Source: Meghimatium bilineatum (Eukaryota > Mollusca > Gastropoda > Stylommatophora > Philomycidae). Taken from it: a DNA stretch of 64,000 nt. A program made the position numbers and the translations under genes. Each line of letters begins with the position of its first letter. The first letter of the stretch is position 1. The notes beneath the pieces were generated by a model that did not search any database, was not told where the DNA came from, and worked only from the letters and a program-made list of their open reading frames with translations. Of the stretch, positions 1 through 13,100 are shown piece after piece. The stretch is from the NCBI GenBank assembly GCA_034231615.1, contig CM067310.1, positions 327,501 to 391,500 of the forward strand, read 5' to 3'.

Positions 1-1132
1 CATGACACTCTACATACCACATAATGTGTCAACATGACACTACATACCACATAATGTGTCAAAATGACATTCTACATGATGATGATGATGATGTTCGTCC
101 GTCGTGATCGACGATGACTAAAAACTCAACCATAATAATAATAACAATAAATAATAAAATAATAAAGTTAATAGTGCGTTTTTAAATGACTAGCAAGTCC
201 AATGCGCGCACAAAATGTTCTTTTACAGAATTGACAACAATAGAAGGTATCTGTGTGAGGTTGAGATGTTTTTTCTTTTCTACGTGTCCGCTTCTGTCTT
301 GCAGTTTCTTGTCTGAATTCTTCTGCCGCTAGTGCTCCCGTTCTAATGCTGTAACGCCAAGCCGTTCTATCCTGAGCGAGGCTCTCCCAAGCGCCTACGT
401 CAATGTTAAGATGTTTCAAGGATGACTTGAGCGTGTCTTTGAAACACTTTTTCTGTCCACCAGCTTTTCGAAATCCTGCCTTGAGTTCTCCATAATATAT
501 TTGTTTTGGCAATCGCGAGTTCTCCATACGCACAAGATGGCCTGCCCAGCGTGCCTGCGCCTTCATAAGTATTGTGTGGATGCTTATTGAGGTTGATTTT
601 TCCAAGACCTCGTAGTCTGGTACTTTGTCCCACCAATGGATGTTTAGTAATTTACGTAGGCAGGTAAGATGGAAATGATTTAACTTTCTTGCATGTCTAG
701 CATACACTGTCCACGTTTCGCAGGCGTATAGTAAGGTTGGTATAACAGCAGCATGATATACTTGTAGTTTGGTGGTTGTTCTTATACCTCTTCTGTCCCA
801 TACATTTTTGCGTAATCCGCCAAATACAGCACTAGCTTTTGCCAGTCTCTTGTTAATTTCCACATCAATGTTGACATCGCGAGAGAGAGTGCTTCCAAGG
901 TAAGTAAAATTGTCGACTACCTGCAGTTTTTCCTTATTGACGATGATGGAAGTAGCAGTATGTTGGCTATTTGATGTTGCTTACATTCTACATACCACAT
1001 AATGTGTCAACATGACATTCTACATACCACATAATGTGTCAACATGACATTCTACATACCACATAATGTGTCAACATGACACTCTACATGCCACATAATG
1101 TGTCAACATGACATTCTACATACCACATAATG
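1..1132. repeat. 32-bp minisatellite, interrupted by a LINE
   Basis: A 32-bp unit containing TACCACATAATGTGTCAACA repeats at 1-77 and again at 983-1132. The two blocks are one array split by the LINE at 78-982, because the same unit lies on both sides and 11 bp (ACATTCTACAT) is present at each junction. Confidence 0.85.
78..982 (-). mobile_element. 5'-truncated non-LTR retrotransposon (LINE), 3' end of ORF2
   Basis: The minus strand stays open from about 970 to 168. It encodes the region C-terminal to the reverse transcriptase catalytic core of an endonuclease-reverse transcriptase: a NFTYLGS block, YACETWTVY, GHLVRM and a GGQKKCFKDTLK block, ending in a C2H2 finger (CCQFCKRTFC...HLKTH). The first block has no ATG, consistent with 5' truncation. 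The 3' end on the minus strand runs into (ATC)n-type simple repeats at 78-95. Flanking copies of ACATTCTACAT (67-77 and 983-993) look like a target-site duplication, though they also belong to the host satellite. The 3' end resembles that of the plus-strand LINE ending near 62,615. Confidence 0.85.
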
Positions 1133-1249
1133 GACTCTGTCAAATGCAAATTTTTCTTGTCTATCTAGCGCAGAAGCAATATCCCTGTAGACAGAATCAA
1201 AGAATGTTAAATTACATCTTTATATATACACTGTTAATAACTTTAATAT

Positions 1250-1570
1250 ATAGCAGATATAACACAGTAGATCTTCCAGTGGTTGGTTGCCGATCCAGCT
1301 GTCCATAGGTTCATGCCCTTTAATATAGTAGATATCTTCTTCTTCAGCGTTCATTCTCAAACTCCTGTTGGATCTCTCCTGTAGCAGTACTACTAGATCT
1401 CCAGCAGGATGCAGTCCAGAGAATGGAAATGCGTTGTGTCGCCGTTTTATTTGCGCCAATGGCCCGACACATCCGTCTTCGGCGGAATATAGTAGATATA
1501 ACACAGTAAATCTTCCAGTGGTTGGTTGCTGATCCAGCAGTCCCTGTGACCCAATGCCATTGTGTGATAT
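1250..1570. repeat. Dispersed repeat of the GGTTGGTTGC family, two pieces
   Basis: The block CTTCCAGTGGTTGGTTGC followed by a GATCCAGC segment occurs at about 1273-1320 and again at 1511-1570. The SINE-like element at 1336-1485 lies between them. The same family (GGTCCATGGG, CAATGCCATTGTGTGATAT) recurs near 13.80, 15.06, 52.75 and 54.70 kb. No coding potential is seen. Confidence 0.6.
1336..1485 (-). mobile_element. SINE-like element, family S1, copy a
   Basis: This is a 150-bp copy of a repeat found six times in the window. Read on the minus strand it starts near CGGATGTGTCGGGCC and ends in a (GAA)n tail. The 14-bp direct repeat AATATAGTAGATAT flanks it exactly (1322-1335 and 1486-1499), as expected for a target-site duplication. 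I see no clear tRNA A and B boxes. Confidence 0.75.
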
Positions 1571-1984
1571 ATGCATATGTTTTTGAGCTGTTGTTTTATT
1601 CAATATAGCATGTTCCATTTATCTGTTCTTTGAGGGAGAAGAACTCATGCAATATCATCCAGCAATCTTTGATGTTGTCTATCCACAATTTGTTTGTTAT
1701 TTCCTTACATCTATAACCAGACCAGATTATATATATATATATATAGATGTTCTTCAAGGCCAAGGTGTGGTGGATTGTGGTTGAAGACTGGTGGAACAGC
1801 ACTTCCGCCAGTCTGTATTGTGCTGTACATCTCATGCTGTACATGTCAGTCTCAACAGTACCATTGTAGCACTGTTGCTGCTGAATCGACTCACATACAC
1901 TGTGCTACCCTCTAGCGTGTGATACCTTTTCAAGATTCTGTGTGTACTCGTAAGATCACCCACTGTATATTAGGGACATTGATA
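1570..1984. other. Low-information intronic or repeat sequence
   Basis: No exon or recognisable transposon domain is visible. A short (TA)n run sits at about 1729-1745. The rest may be a decayed part of the 1.25-1.57 kb repeat family. Confidence 0.4.
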
Positions 1985-2283
1985 TTAGTTGCCCCTCCAA
2001 TGTTTTTTGCTTTTTAAGCCGGCCAAGTCAGAATGCATAGATGCCTTGCATATGTTGGATGTAATGGTGTAGAGGTTTCGGAGATATTTCCTGTCTCTCT
2101 GCCGGCAATTCTCATTCCATCTAGAGCATCCAGATCTATGGACATGAGCCTAAAAGTGTCAGCCAGGAATACAAGAGTAGCTGTATTTCTGTTTTCAGGG
2201 TGCACCATGAGGAGGTGCTTTTAGGATCTTGGTTGTCTGGTAATACTGGTCCGCACAAGAGCAACGCGAGGCCCTTTACATGC
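1985..2283 (-). mobile_element. Partial composite retroposon S3, 5' module only
   Basis: This segment matches the right part of the element at 42,862-44,187 (GCCCCTCCAATGTT, GCTGTATTTCTGTTT, AGGGTGCACCATGAGGAG, ATCTTGGTT). On the minus strand it is the 5' module of the S3 element without the tandem-repeat middle or the 3' module. It abuts the 44-bp minisatellite at about 2284. Confidence 0.65.
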
Positions 2284-3657
2284 CCTGTTTTTACTTAGAC
2301 ACAGACACCCACATTAGAATGCAATCCTTTGTTTTTACTTAGCCAAAGACACCCACATTAGAATACAATCTCTTGTTTTTACTTAGCCACAGACACCCAT
2401 ATTAGAATGCAATCCCATTGTTTTTACTTAACCACAGACACCCACATGAGAATGCAATCACTTGTTTTTACTTAGCCACAGATACCCACATGGGAATGTA
2501 ATTCCCTGTTTTTACTTAGCCACAGGGGTGCAAAGAGTACCACATGCTCTCTGCGGTTATCATACCACATGATAACCACGATCCCAAAAGTACCCCCCCC
2601 CCCCTCTTCCGTGGTGCACCTGAAAACAGAAATACAACAGCTCGTGCTGATTCTGGCAAAAACTTTTGGTGATCCTGTCTGTGAATGTGAAGGTAGCAGA
2701 TGGAAAGAGATTACATTGTAAAAAGACAGGCAATATCTCTGACACCTCTGCCCCAACACATGCATCAGCTGTCAACAGACAGTGAAACTAGTCAGTACGG
2801 CAGAAGCATTGGAGGGGCGGACAATGCAGATGTTACAAAGTGGGCGGGCATATGTTATGAGAAATATTAAGAATCTGTGCGTTAGTCACCATAAGGATAG
2901 CATAATGGGTACACTGAGAGGCACAGCACCAAAGGGCAGCGTCAAATAGAATGGAAAACATTACAAAAAGGTATTAGCTCGAGACAAGCTTCTAGTTACC
3001 GGACCGGTGATCCTAGTCCGGGCCCAACTCAATGGTCGAGTTTTTCCTATACTAGCATCATGCTTGCGGAGAGAAAAGGTTCAGTACCTGATGGGCACAG
3101 GCACAACCATCCAAGGAGACAAGCTCTGTTCAGCACAAGAACAAAATGTTAGTCACAAAGCATCTAGTATATAGACCCAGACTTGGATGAGAGTTCATGA
3201 CGTTGGTGAACGACACTTCGGCTAAGAGGGCGAGCGGATCTGTGCCAAACTCTTCTGTCGAGTTCTTCCTAAATCGGGATCAGGCTTGTGGATGAGAAAA
3301 GATTAAGTACAAGATGGACATGGGCACAATACGTCTAATTAAACGAGACAAGTTCATTGTCTGTGGAACACCTCGTGCAAGTAGAAGAGAAAGGACAAAC
3401 CGTCTCGGCGTAGAGTCAATACACATTTGCTGCCAGGCGACAAATAGGAAGGCGCTGTCACAGGCTAGGGTAGCACACTCGAAATGTCAAGGAATGTCGA
3501 AATCGGCTGTGCTGGGCCTACAAGGTGCAAAACGGTGGCACAAGGTAACTACACTCCTGGTGGAAATAGCAAAATATCTGTGCTGATTATTATGGAACAA
3601 ATGCAAAACAAAGTTAGCCACAAAAGCCTACATGGGAATGTAATCCCTTGTTTTTTG
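2284..3657. repeat. 44-bp minisatellite, interrupted by S3
   Basis: The unit GTTTTTACTTAGCCACAGAC plus about 24 bp recurs every 44-45 bp at 2284-2524 (5 to 6 copies). It resumes for about one copy at 3612-3657 (TTAGCCACA ... GGGAATGTAATCCCTTGTTT). The intervening 1.1 kb is an S3 retroposon. Confidence 0.85.
2525..3611 (+). mobile_element. Composite retroposon S3, copy 1 (long)
   Basis: Read on the plus strand this copy has a 5' module (about 2525-2830), a middle with two degenerate GAGAAAAGGTTCAGTAC-type blocks about 225 bp apart, and a 3' module (about 3400-3590) that carries the core shared with the SINE-like families. A short CAAAACAAA tail ends at about 3611. The same modules occur in the same order, reverse-complemented, at 42,862-44,187. 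TTAGCCACA directly repeated at both ends (within 2513-2523 and 3612-3620) is the likely target-site duplication. No open reading frame spans it. Confidence 0.75.
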
Positions 3658-3659
3658 TC

Positions 3660-4086
3660 TTGTTGAATTCAAATCCCAACAGGTTCATTACTTTCTTCTT
3701 TAATTATCGGAGGAGAGAATAGAACTATTTCATGTTCAATTTGTGGCAAAATTTAACTAAAGAAGTATGAGTTTGGTGTTTGACACTCGAGAAAAGAATT
3801 TTGATGTAGATCCAATATCTACTAAAATTGCTTTTAAAAAAACTGGTTGGTTTAATAACCAGTTAAAAAATAAATGTTACAAGTCTAGCAACCATTCCAT
3901 ATCACAAGACTTGTTACAGAAACTACCACTGTAAGAACACATCAATGATCTGGTACTGACTTCTTGTTTAGAATATTGGTTAGTGATACCCCAATGCACC
4001 ATGGGAAGCATGAAAGTAGGTTACTGATGATATATTGTTTATAAATAAACAATGACATTAAAAAATGAACAAAATATAATGCTGAC
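3660..4086. other. RARS2 intron, no feature seen
   Basis: AT-rich sequence with no exon match on either strand. It belongs to the intron after RARS2 exon 11, whose acceptor must lie beyond the left edge of the window. Confidence 0.5.
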
Positions 4087-4182
4087 CTTGTGAGATATAA
4101 AGAAGACCCATCGCTTTTCACAACACTAGCTCGGCCAAAATTGTCATTGCCATCCAACTGGGCATATCCAACGCCATCAGAG
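4087..4182 (-). CDS. RARS2: RARS2 exon 11
   Basis: 96 bp. It follows an acceptor reading ...CTACACAG and ends AG|GTCAGC. It encodes [19 protein letters not shown] then [10 protein letters not shown]. Its first base completes an Asp codon begun in exon 10 (GA|C). The region corresponds to the MRSDGTSLYATRD stretch of human RARS2. It is the last RARS2 exon inside the window. Confidence 0.9.
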
Positions 4183-7100
4183 CTGTGTAGAATTATCATT
4201 ATACAGATCAACTACATGAGAACAGTATATCACTTGGCCAGATGTTTTCAAGTTATGATTGTTACAAGCATTTTTGCAAGCATTTCCTAAATTGATTGTT
4301 CTCTTGCACGTCAATACCAAAATCCCATCATCATTAGATTCTGTACCGACACGTAGGCAATCATGGATCTTCACAACTGTCTATTTCCAGTATATTTTCA
4401 TAGATTACATGCCAGTATAGTGAGATTTTCCTTTCGTGGAAGCCACACAGCATTTCATCTGTACAATTACATTTCTCTTTGTGATGCAAGATTGAGAGAA
4501 AAATGGAAGAATATTCAACATTGCATATCACTTTGGGGGATTTAGATGAGCCCCAGTCCTGACCATGGCACTAACTGCCAAAGTCTATGTGTCAAAGTGT
4601 CTATGAACTGGTGACACATGGGATGTGGTGAAAGATACTCTGTGCAGTATGTGACAATTTTCTGGGAGATCCCAGAACCATGAAAATATGTGACCCCTGC
4701 TTACCGGAGAGCCTCTATGGATGATGGGAAAAGTGTAGCTGGCTGCCTTGTCTATCTCAGTGACATGGATATCTCTGACAAGAAGAGATGCTTTGCAGAG
4801 GAGTTGAAGTTCATGGCTCCAACTCTGCATGTTGCAGAAAGGTATCACTGTCACACAACCCCCATAATTTACTCTATAGGAGATTTTTCTCATAGGTATA
4901 AAAATCACAAAACTACAGAATTTACTCTCTCAATAGGAGACTTTTTATTAAAATAACTATCAAAGTTACAAAACCCCCAGAATTGACTCTGTGAGTAGGA
5001 GACTTTTTCTCAAAGGTATCAAAATCCCAAAGCCTCCAGAATTGATACTCTGTGTAGGAGACTTTTTCTCAAAAGGTATCAAAGTCACAAAACCTCCAGA
5101 ATTTACTCTCGGAGTAGGAGACTTTTTCTCAAGGAACTGCACACAGCTGAGAAATAGAATCTTCTGTGTAAAAATAGATTGTCATTACAGGTGATGAGAG
5201 TTCTGCAGTGCTATCTAACTCCTATACTAACATACGGATGTGAGTCTTGGACAATAAAAAAGATGTGGTTCTACAGAAGAATGCTGAGAATACCATTGGC
5301 TGCCAGGAAAACTAATGTGGGGGTTTTGAAAGAGTCAAATGTGAAATGGAGCTTAATCAATAATATAAGAAAAAGGCAATCTTCATTTTTTGGCCACGTT
5401 AGAGTCCCAACAGGCAAGATTTAAGACAACAGAGACAGAAGGTGACAACGTGAGAAATACTAGACCGTTTGACAACCTGGCACAGCAGGGAAACAACAAC
5501 AATCTTGATACATAATACTGGAGATTTAAAGTTGAGAAAGAGGCATTATCGCCTACACCAGTCGACATGGCACTTAATGATGATGAGAGGAATGATCGCC
5601 TACACCAGTCAGCATGGAACCTAATGAACGAGGCATGATTGCCTACACCAGTCGGCATGGCACTTAATGAATGAATGAAATACAGTTCTAGAGAAACCGT
5701 CCCATCACACATAGAAAGTAAGAGCTTCTATCTATCTATACGCTGTGGCCCTTGTTTGCAATGCGGCGTCAGGAGTGGAAGAGTTCTCTGGAGATGGCCT
5801 TCTTGTGTTTGTTTGTAAGCTTGTTCCTGTGGCTTCTTTGATTTATGTGATCCATCTTTTACATGGTCTGCCTCTGGCTTTATAACCGTTATGTCTATGT
5901 GTCATGGCCATTTGTGGCATGCTATCTGTAAGTAGTCTGGAAGCGTGTGAAAACAACTTGATCTGTTGTCTTTTGATGTGTTCCAATACTGGTATTGTTT
6001 TGGTTATCTGTCTGATGTTATCATTTCTAATTTTATCTCTTAATGACACTGCAAGTATTCTTCACAGACATGTCATTTCTGCTGTCACTATTTTTCTTTT
6101 GTCTTGTGCTGTCATTGTCCAGGTTTGGCACTGGTAGCATAAAGATGGAATAATAATAGTCTTGTATAATGCAAATTTAGTGTCTATGTTTACATTTTTG
6201 TTCTAGAAAATACATGTCATCTGTCCTAAGATCTGGTATGTTTTGTTGCATCTATTTTGTATCTCTTTACTGGTTTTCCCTTCCCTCAATATAATGCTTC
6301 CTTAGTAAGTGAACTCATTTACTTGTTTATCATCAATGGAGATAGTAGTATTTCTTTCTTTCTTTGCTATTGCCATTATTTCGGTCTTTTCAATATTGAT
6401 TTTCACGTTGAATTTTGGACATGTTGTGTGGAGTCTGTTCATATGTTCTTGCCATTGTTGTTATGATGTCGCTAATAGTACTTGGTTGTCTGCAAAGAGT
6501 AGTTCGTTAAATTTGTCTTTTATGTTATCTTCTTCTTGGTACTTGTTAGTTTACAGATGTGGTCGATATATGTTATAAAAAGTAGAGAGCATAGGACACA
6601 CCCCTGGTGAACTCCTGATAGAATTTGGAACTTATTGGACACACCTGCATTTGTTCTTACTGCACATTGGCTACTAGCATAAATGCCCTTGCATATGTTG
6701 ATTAAAAGTAAGAGCTTATCAGTCATATTTTCTGGGGATCAAAACAACAACACATGTCAAAGTTTTATATATGTCATGTCAAAGTGTTATGTCAGTAGTC
6801 TTGTATATGTCATGCCAAAATCTGCAAATTTAACATACTCATATTTCAGAAGACCAACATTAGCCAGACGTTGCAGAACATCTCGAGTTTTGTCTTTGTA
6901 ATCTGACTCAGACATAACGTGTGTGAACTGGACATTCAAACGCTGAAATAATAAACAATACAAACAATACTCTGTCAACATTGTTGCGTGGTTAGAGTAT
7001 TTACTTTTAATTTGAAAAACATTGAGTTCACTTCTCAATTAAAGCAAATTCCAATCAATACAGCTGAAAGATGATACATGGTATGATAATGATTATATTG

Positions 7101-10100
7101 CAATTAATGTTAAATCATTTTACACATGTGCCATATCCACAGACATCTTGGGATAAAGTTGCAAGATGAAGTACCTAATACTGAACTTCTCACTAAAGCC
7201 AATATTCCAAGCATTCATACAATGATGAAGAAGGCTCATTTGAGATATACCAGATATGTTGTGCACATGCCTAATAAACATCTGATGTTAGGTGAGCGCT
7301 TCTGAAGGGAAACCAACTGACCGGTGGGCAGAAGAAACACTTCAAGGACTCACCCAAAATATCTGCAAAGAGCTACAACATTGATGTGAGTCTGTTGCTC
7401 AGAATTGCCCAGTTAGTTAGTTAGTCACTGGATCACTGTCACTGCACTCTGAACAAATCCAATAGTGCTCAGATCTCTTCTTGAGTGTATCCACCATTAC
7501 ACGTTGAATGACGGTCCCAGTACGCGCTGATTGACTATCACTCTTCCTCCCCCAAGAAACCACTCCTTTCTAGCGACACCACATTTCAAACCAAGCTCCC
7601 TTATTCTAGTCATGGAACAAGAGTCATCATCACTTATACAGTCATTTGTTTTCCCATAGGGCGTTCAAAATATCTGCCCGATCCATCGCTCTGCCTACAG
7701 CCATAGTAGCCACGTATGCTCTCTCATTACCCGACTCCCGCATGTCCTGACACAAAATAAAAGTCACTTTACACACACAGGTATTCTTCACTGCATCCAG
7801 CGACTGTTCCAGAATGTACCCAGCCTGCACTTTCACAAGCACGCTCGAGACACTGAGTATACAGGCATGTGTCGCAGTCTGCAAGCACACCATTACAAAG
7901 CTTTGGTTACTGCCAAAATCTCCATTGTCATGCTGTTGTCGTCTGAGTGAATGCACCACATTCTTCTCTGATGGTCTTCCTCCACCTTTGAGCTATGAAG
8001 GCCCAGGCACTCCTGATGTGTCTCTCACCTGACCCATCTGTATATTTAATATCACCTTTCCTTGAATTCTCACCGATCAGAGAAAGCACCTCAGGCTCCA
8101 CCACTGTCGGACACCATTCCATGCATTCTCTATTGAGTGTTATTATTACTTTGAAGGCTGTCTGACACTCTAAGGGTGCAAAATATGTTTAAATAAGGAA
8201 AATCTATACTAGTTAACACACGTCATCCATATGACGTAGGCATTGATCCCAAAAGGTTCAATCGTGCCAAATTTATTTCTTCTTCAGAATTTATTCTCAA
8301 ACTCCCACTGGATCTCTATTATAGAAGGACAATGGTCCTACTAGATTTCCAGTATGATGTAGTCCAGAATGGAAATGCATTGTCGCTGTTTTATTTGCAC
8401 CAATAGCCTGACATTTCCATCTTCTGCTTAAATTGATATATATAGCAGTTCTTGGACACTTGATAATACATACCTGATCTAATTTGTCATCTTGACTGTT
8501 ATCTTCCACTTAGACTATGTATGTAAGGACAAGAGAGTGAAGTGGACAACATTATACAACTATCTATCTATATGCTGTGACCCTTTTGTGCCTCACTGCT
8601 TAAGGGGTAGAAGAGTTCTCTAGAGATGGCTTCTCTCTATGTGATGTTTATAGACTTGTTCCCATAGCCTATTTGATTTCTGTGGTCCATCTTTTACATG
8701 GTATTCCTCTGGCCTTATAGCCATGATGTCTATATGTCGGCTATTTGTGGCATATTATCTGTTGGTAGTCTGGGCATGTATGAATACTACTTAATGTGTT
8801 GTTTCTTGATGTATTCTAATACTGGTATTGTTTTGGTTTTCTGTCTGATGTTATCATCTCTAATTCTATTTCTTAATGACACTCCTAATATTCTTCGTAG
8901 ACACACCATTTCTGCTGTTACTAGAAATTTCTTTTGTATTGTACTGTCATTGTCCAGGTTTGGCACTGGTAAAACAGTGATGGGATAATAATAGTCTTGT
9001 ATAATGAAACATTAGTGTCTATGTTGACATTTTTTAAAAAGATATATGTCATCTGTCCTAATGATAATGCAGAGGTTCCCACTGGAGCTGGCGTAAAAAG
9101 ATAAATTATATCACACATTAGAGGCAGACAGTCAAGATTTCTAGGGCATGTGCTGAGAAGAACACAGCTTGAACACTTAATATCCACTGTAAAGATCATG
9201 GGGAGAAGAGAAAGGGGATGACAAAGAGAAAGTAGATGGACTGATTACTAGATGGATGGAGGTGTCATTGCCTGGCTTTGCCAGGGGGAGAAAGTAAAAG
9301 TCTGTGAATACAGTAAGTCTAGTATATATCCACTATATCCAGACTTGTCAGGATATAGTGTTAAATCACTACCACAATATCCAGACTTGTCAGGATATAG
9401 TGTTAAATCACTGCCACAATGTCCAGACTTGTCAGGATATAGTGTTAAATCACTACCACAATATCCAGACTTGTCAGGATATAGTGTTAAATCACTGCCA
9501 CAATGTCCAGACTTGTCAGGATATAGTGTTAAATCACTGCCACAATATCCAGACTTGTCAGGATATAGTGTTAAATCACTACCACAATATCCAGACTTGT
9601 CAGGATATAGTGTTAAATCACTACCACAATATCCAGACTTGTTAGGATACACATTGTATCTGACTTACTTGATACATTTTATTCAACTCTGTAATACTCA
9701 GATCTCTCACCATTCTCCAGACAGCAACCATCTCATCATCACCTACAATAACAAAATATCACAACTTTGACCAGTTAAAGTGTTAAATCACATCCACACA
9801 TACTGTATCCACAACTTTTACAAGTTAAAGTGTTAAATCACATCCACACATACTGTATCCACAACTTTTACAAGTTAAAGTGTTAAATCACATCCACACA
9901 TATTGTATCCACAGACTGTTAAATCACATCCACACATACTGTATCCACCGACTGTTAAATCACATCCACACATACTGTATCCACAACTTTGACAAGTTAA
10001 AGTGTTAAATCACATCCACACATACTGTATCCACAACTTTTACAAGTTAAAGTGTTAAATCACATCCACACATATTGTATCCACAGACTGTTAAATCACA

Positions 10101-13100
10101 TCCACACATACTGTATCCACCGACTGTTAAATCACATCCACACATACTGTATCCACAGACTGTTAAATCACATCCACACATACTGTATCCACAGACTGTT
10201 AAATCACATCCACACATACTGTATCCACACTGTTAAATCACATCCACACATACTGTATCCACAGACTGTTAAATCACATCCACACATAATGTATCCACCA
10301 ACTGTTAAATCACATCCACACATACTGTATCCACAGACTGTTAAATCACATCCACACATACTGTATCCACAGACTGTTAAATCACATCCACACATACTGT
10401 ATCCACAGACTGTTAAATCACATCCACACATACTGTATCCACACTGTTAAATCACATCCACACATACTGTATCCACAGACTGTTAAATCACATCCACACA
10501 TACTGTATCCACAGACTGTTAAATCACATCCACACATAAGGATGATACATAATCATCTCTCCATGCATACAATCATCTCTCCATGCCTACAATCATCTCT
10601 CCATGCCTACAATCATCTCTCCATGCTTACAATCATCTCTCCATGCTTACAATCATCTCTCCATGCTTACAATCATCTCTCCATGCTTACAATCTGACTA
10701 ACATTTGTATTCGAAGGCCTGTAATCATCTCTATATGCTTACAATCTGTCTGTAACATTTGCATTTGAAGGCCTGCAATCATCTCTCCATGCCTGCAATC
10801 ATCTCTCCATGCCTGCAATCATCTCTCCATGCCTGCGCTCATCTCTCCATGCCTGCAATCATCTCTCCATGCCTGCAATGAGTGTGTGCAACTCTCACAA
10901 CGATATAACACAATAGAACGTACTAGTGAGTTAAAAAGTTTGATTTTCATGCTAAAGCTGTGTTGCTTTTCCAAATTACGTTCATTCTGGACATAGAAGC
11001 TAAAGCCATCTGAGACATATATCCTGGACATAGAAGCTAAAGCCATCTGAGACATATATCCTGGACATAGAAGCTAAAGCCATCTGAGACATATATCCTG
11101 GACATAGAAGCTAAAGCCATCTGAGACATATATCCTGGACATAGAAGCTAAAGCCATCTGAGACATATATCCTGGACATAGAAGCTAAAGCCATCTGAGA
11201 CATATATCCTGGACATAGAAGCTAAAGCCATCTGAGACATATATCCTGGACATAGAAGCTAAAGCCATCTGAGACATACATCCTGGACATAGAAGCTAAA
11301 GCCATCTGAGACATATCCTGGACATAGAAGCTAAAGCCATCTGAGACATACATCCTGGACATAGAAGCTAAAGCCATCTGAGACATACATCCTGGACATA
11401 GAAGCTAAAGCCATCTGAGACATATATCCTGGACATAGAAGCTAAAGCCATCTGAGACATATATCCTGGACATAGAAGCTAAAGCCATCTGAGACATACT
11501 TTCTGGACATAGAAGCTAAAGCCATCTGAGACATACATTAAAATAATAACCAGATCAGAGTGGCCCAGACAAACGAATCCTGAAATCAGAATAAGAAAAA
11601 CAATAATAACCATGAAAATGAAATCAGAATAAGAAATACAATAATAACCATGAAAATGAAATCAGAATAAGGAAAACAATAATAACCATGAAAATGAAAT
11701 TGGAATACCTCGTTCTAGTCTGGAAAATAAAGCAAGACCATCCTGGTAAGTCTGTGATGTCATTTCTGAAACATTTCCACACTCTGTTTTCACAACTTGG
11801 TTAACTTTGACATACACCTATGAAACAAATACATACGAAAATAGCATAACTAATAGCAAACACAGACTTGGACCACAAAGTGGCCTGAAGCTACAGGATT
11901 AACAGAATTTGACTGGCCATTTAAACATATCAAATACCTAATAGCAAACACAGAATTGGACCACAAAGTAGCCTGCAATTCATTTGCAATTCAATGTTTC
12001 TTGTTCAGTGTTTCTTGAGAAAGGTCCCGGTTGGACCGGAACATGGAAAAAAGTACTTGCTCTTTTGTTTATTGCCATTTATTTATTTTAACATTATTAG
12101 CTAGGCTTTAATAGTTACCTTTGTAGTTTATGTAGTATTTATCAGTAAAACAATGGCAGGTAGAACAATGTCAGTAAAACAATGGCAGGTAGAACAATGT
12201 CAGTAAAACATTGGGAAATTATAATTTATAATACACAAAAATATCCCATAAAAATAAAAGATGGGATAATTGATGAGGTATACAATTTTACCTATTTGGG
12301 AAGCAACATTGACAAAGAGGAAGAAACCCATCAGGATAGTAACAAAGAAGGAGAAACCCATCAGGATGTTGACAAAGAGGGAGGAACCCATCTTTCAGTT
12401 TCTCATGATGTGTTCCATCTTTCCTCTTCTCATGATGTGTTCCATCTTTCCTCTTCTCATGATGTGTTCCATCTTTCCTCTTCTCATGATGTGTTCCATC
12501 TTTCATTTTCTCATGATGTGTTCCATCTTTTCTCTTCTCATGATGTGTTCCATCTTTTCTCTTCTCATGATGTGTCTAACATATATGGACTTCAGCATGG
12601 CTTCTGGATCACTTTGACGCTCCATGGGATGGAAGTCAACTCTACCCCAAAACTTCCTTCATTGCTTCTTACATCATACATGAAATGTACACAATGTTGC
12701 TATTCTTTAATCTCCTTTCAGGTCCCGGCAACACAGGCGACATGAGCTCTATTGCTTGTAATTCCTGAGGATCACAACAAATAGCAGACAAACAGCAAAC
12801 ATAAAGCACACATACAGCAAACAATCTTTACAGAAAATATCAGTGAGAAAATTGTATGTACTGACTTTGAGAAACTCCAGAAGAGGATGTGTTTTCAACT
12901 GTTCTTGATCTGCATACTTCATGAGCCCCAATGACAGAAGACCTACACAAGAAAATCATGAATTTTCAAATGTCGGTTTGTTTATGTTACAAAATAACAT
13001 CTTTTTGTGTACATCATATAAAAACAAGCATGTGTCTGCTTCTGTCTTGATACTATCAAGCTGTCAGCAACCACCATACTTGATGATATCCTGTGTGCCA

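Noticed and set aside
168..863. A 231-codon zinc-finger host gene
   Set aside because: The protein is the C-terminal part of a LINE ORF2 with a terminal C2H2 finger, 5'-truncated and flanked by a duplication.
9248..10450. Repeat proteins on both strands ([15 protein letters not shown] types)
   Set aside because: By-products of 42-bp and 36-bp minisatellites whose unit lengths are multiples of 3.
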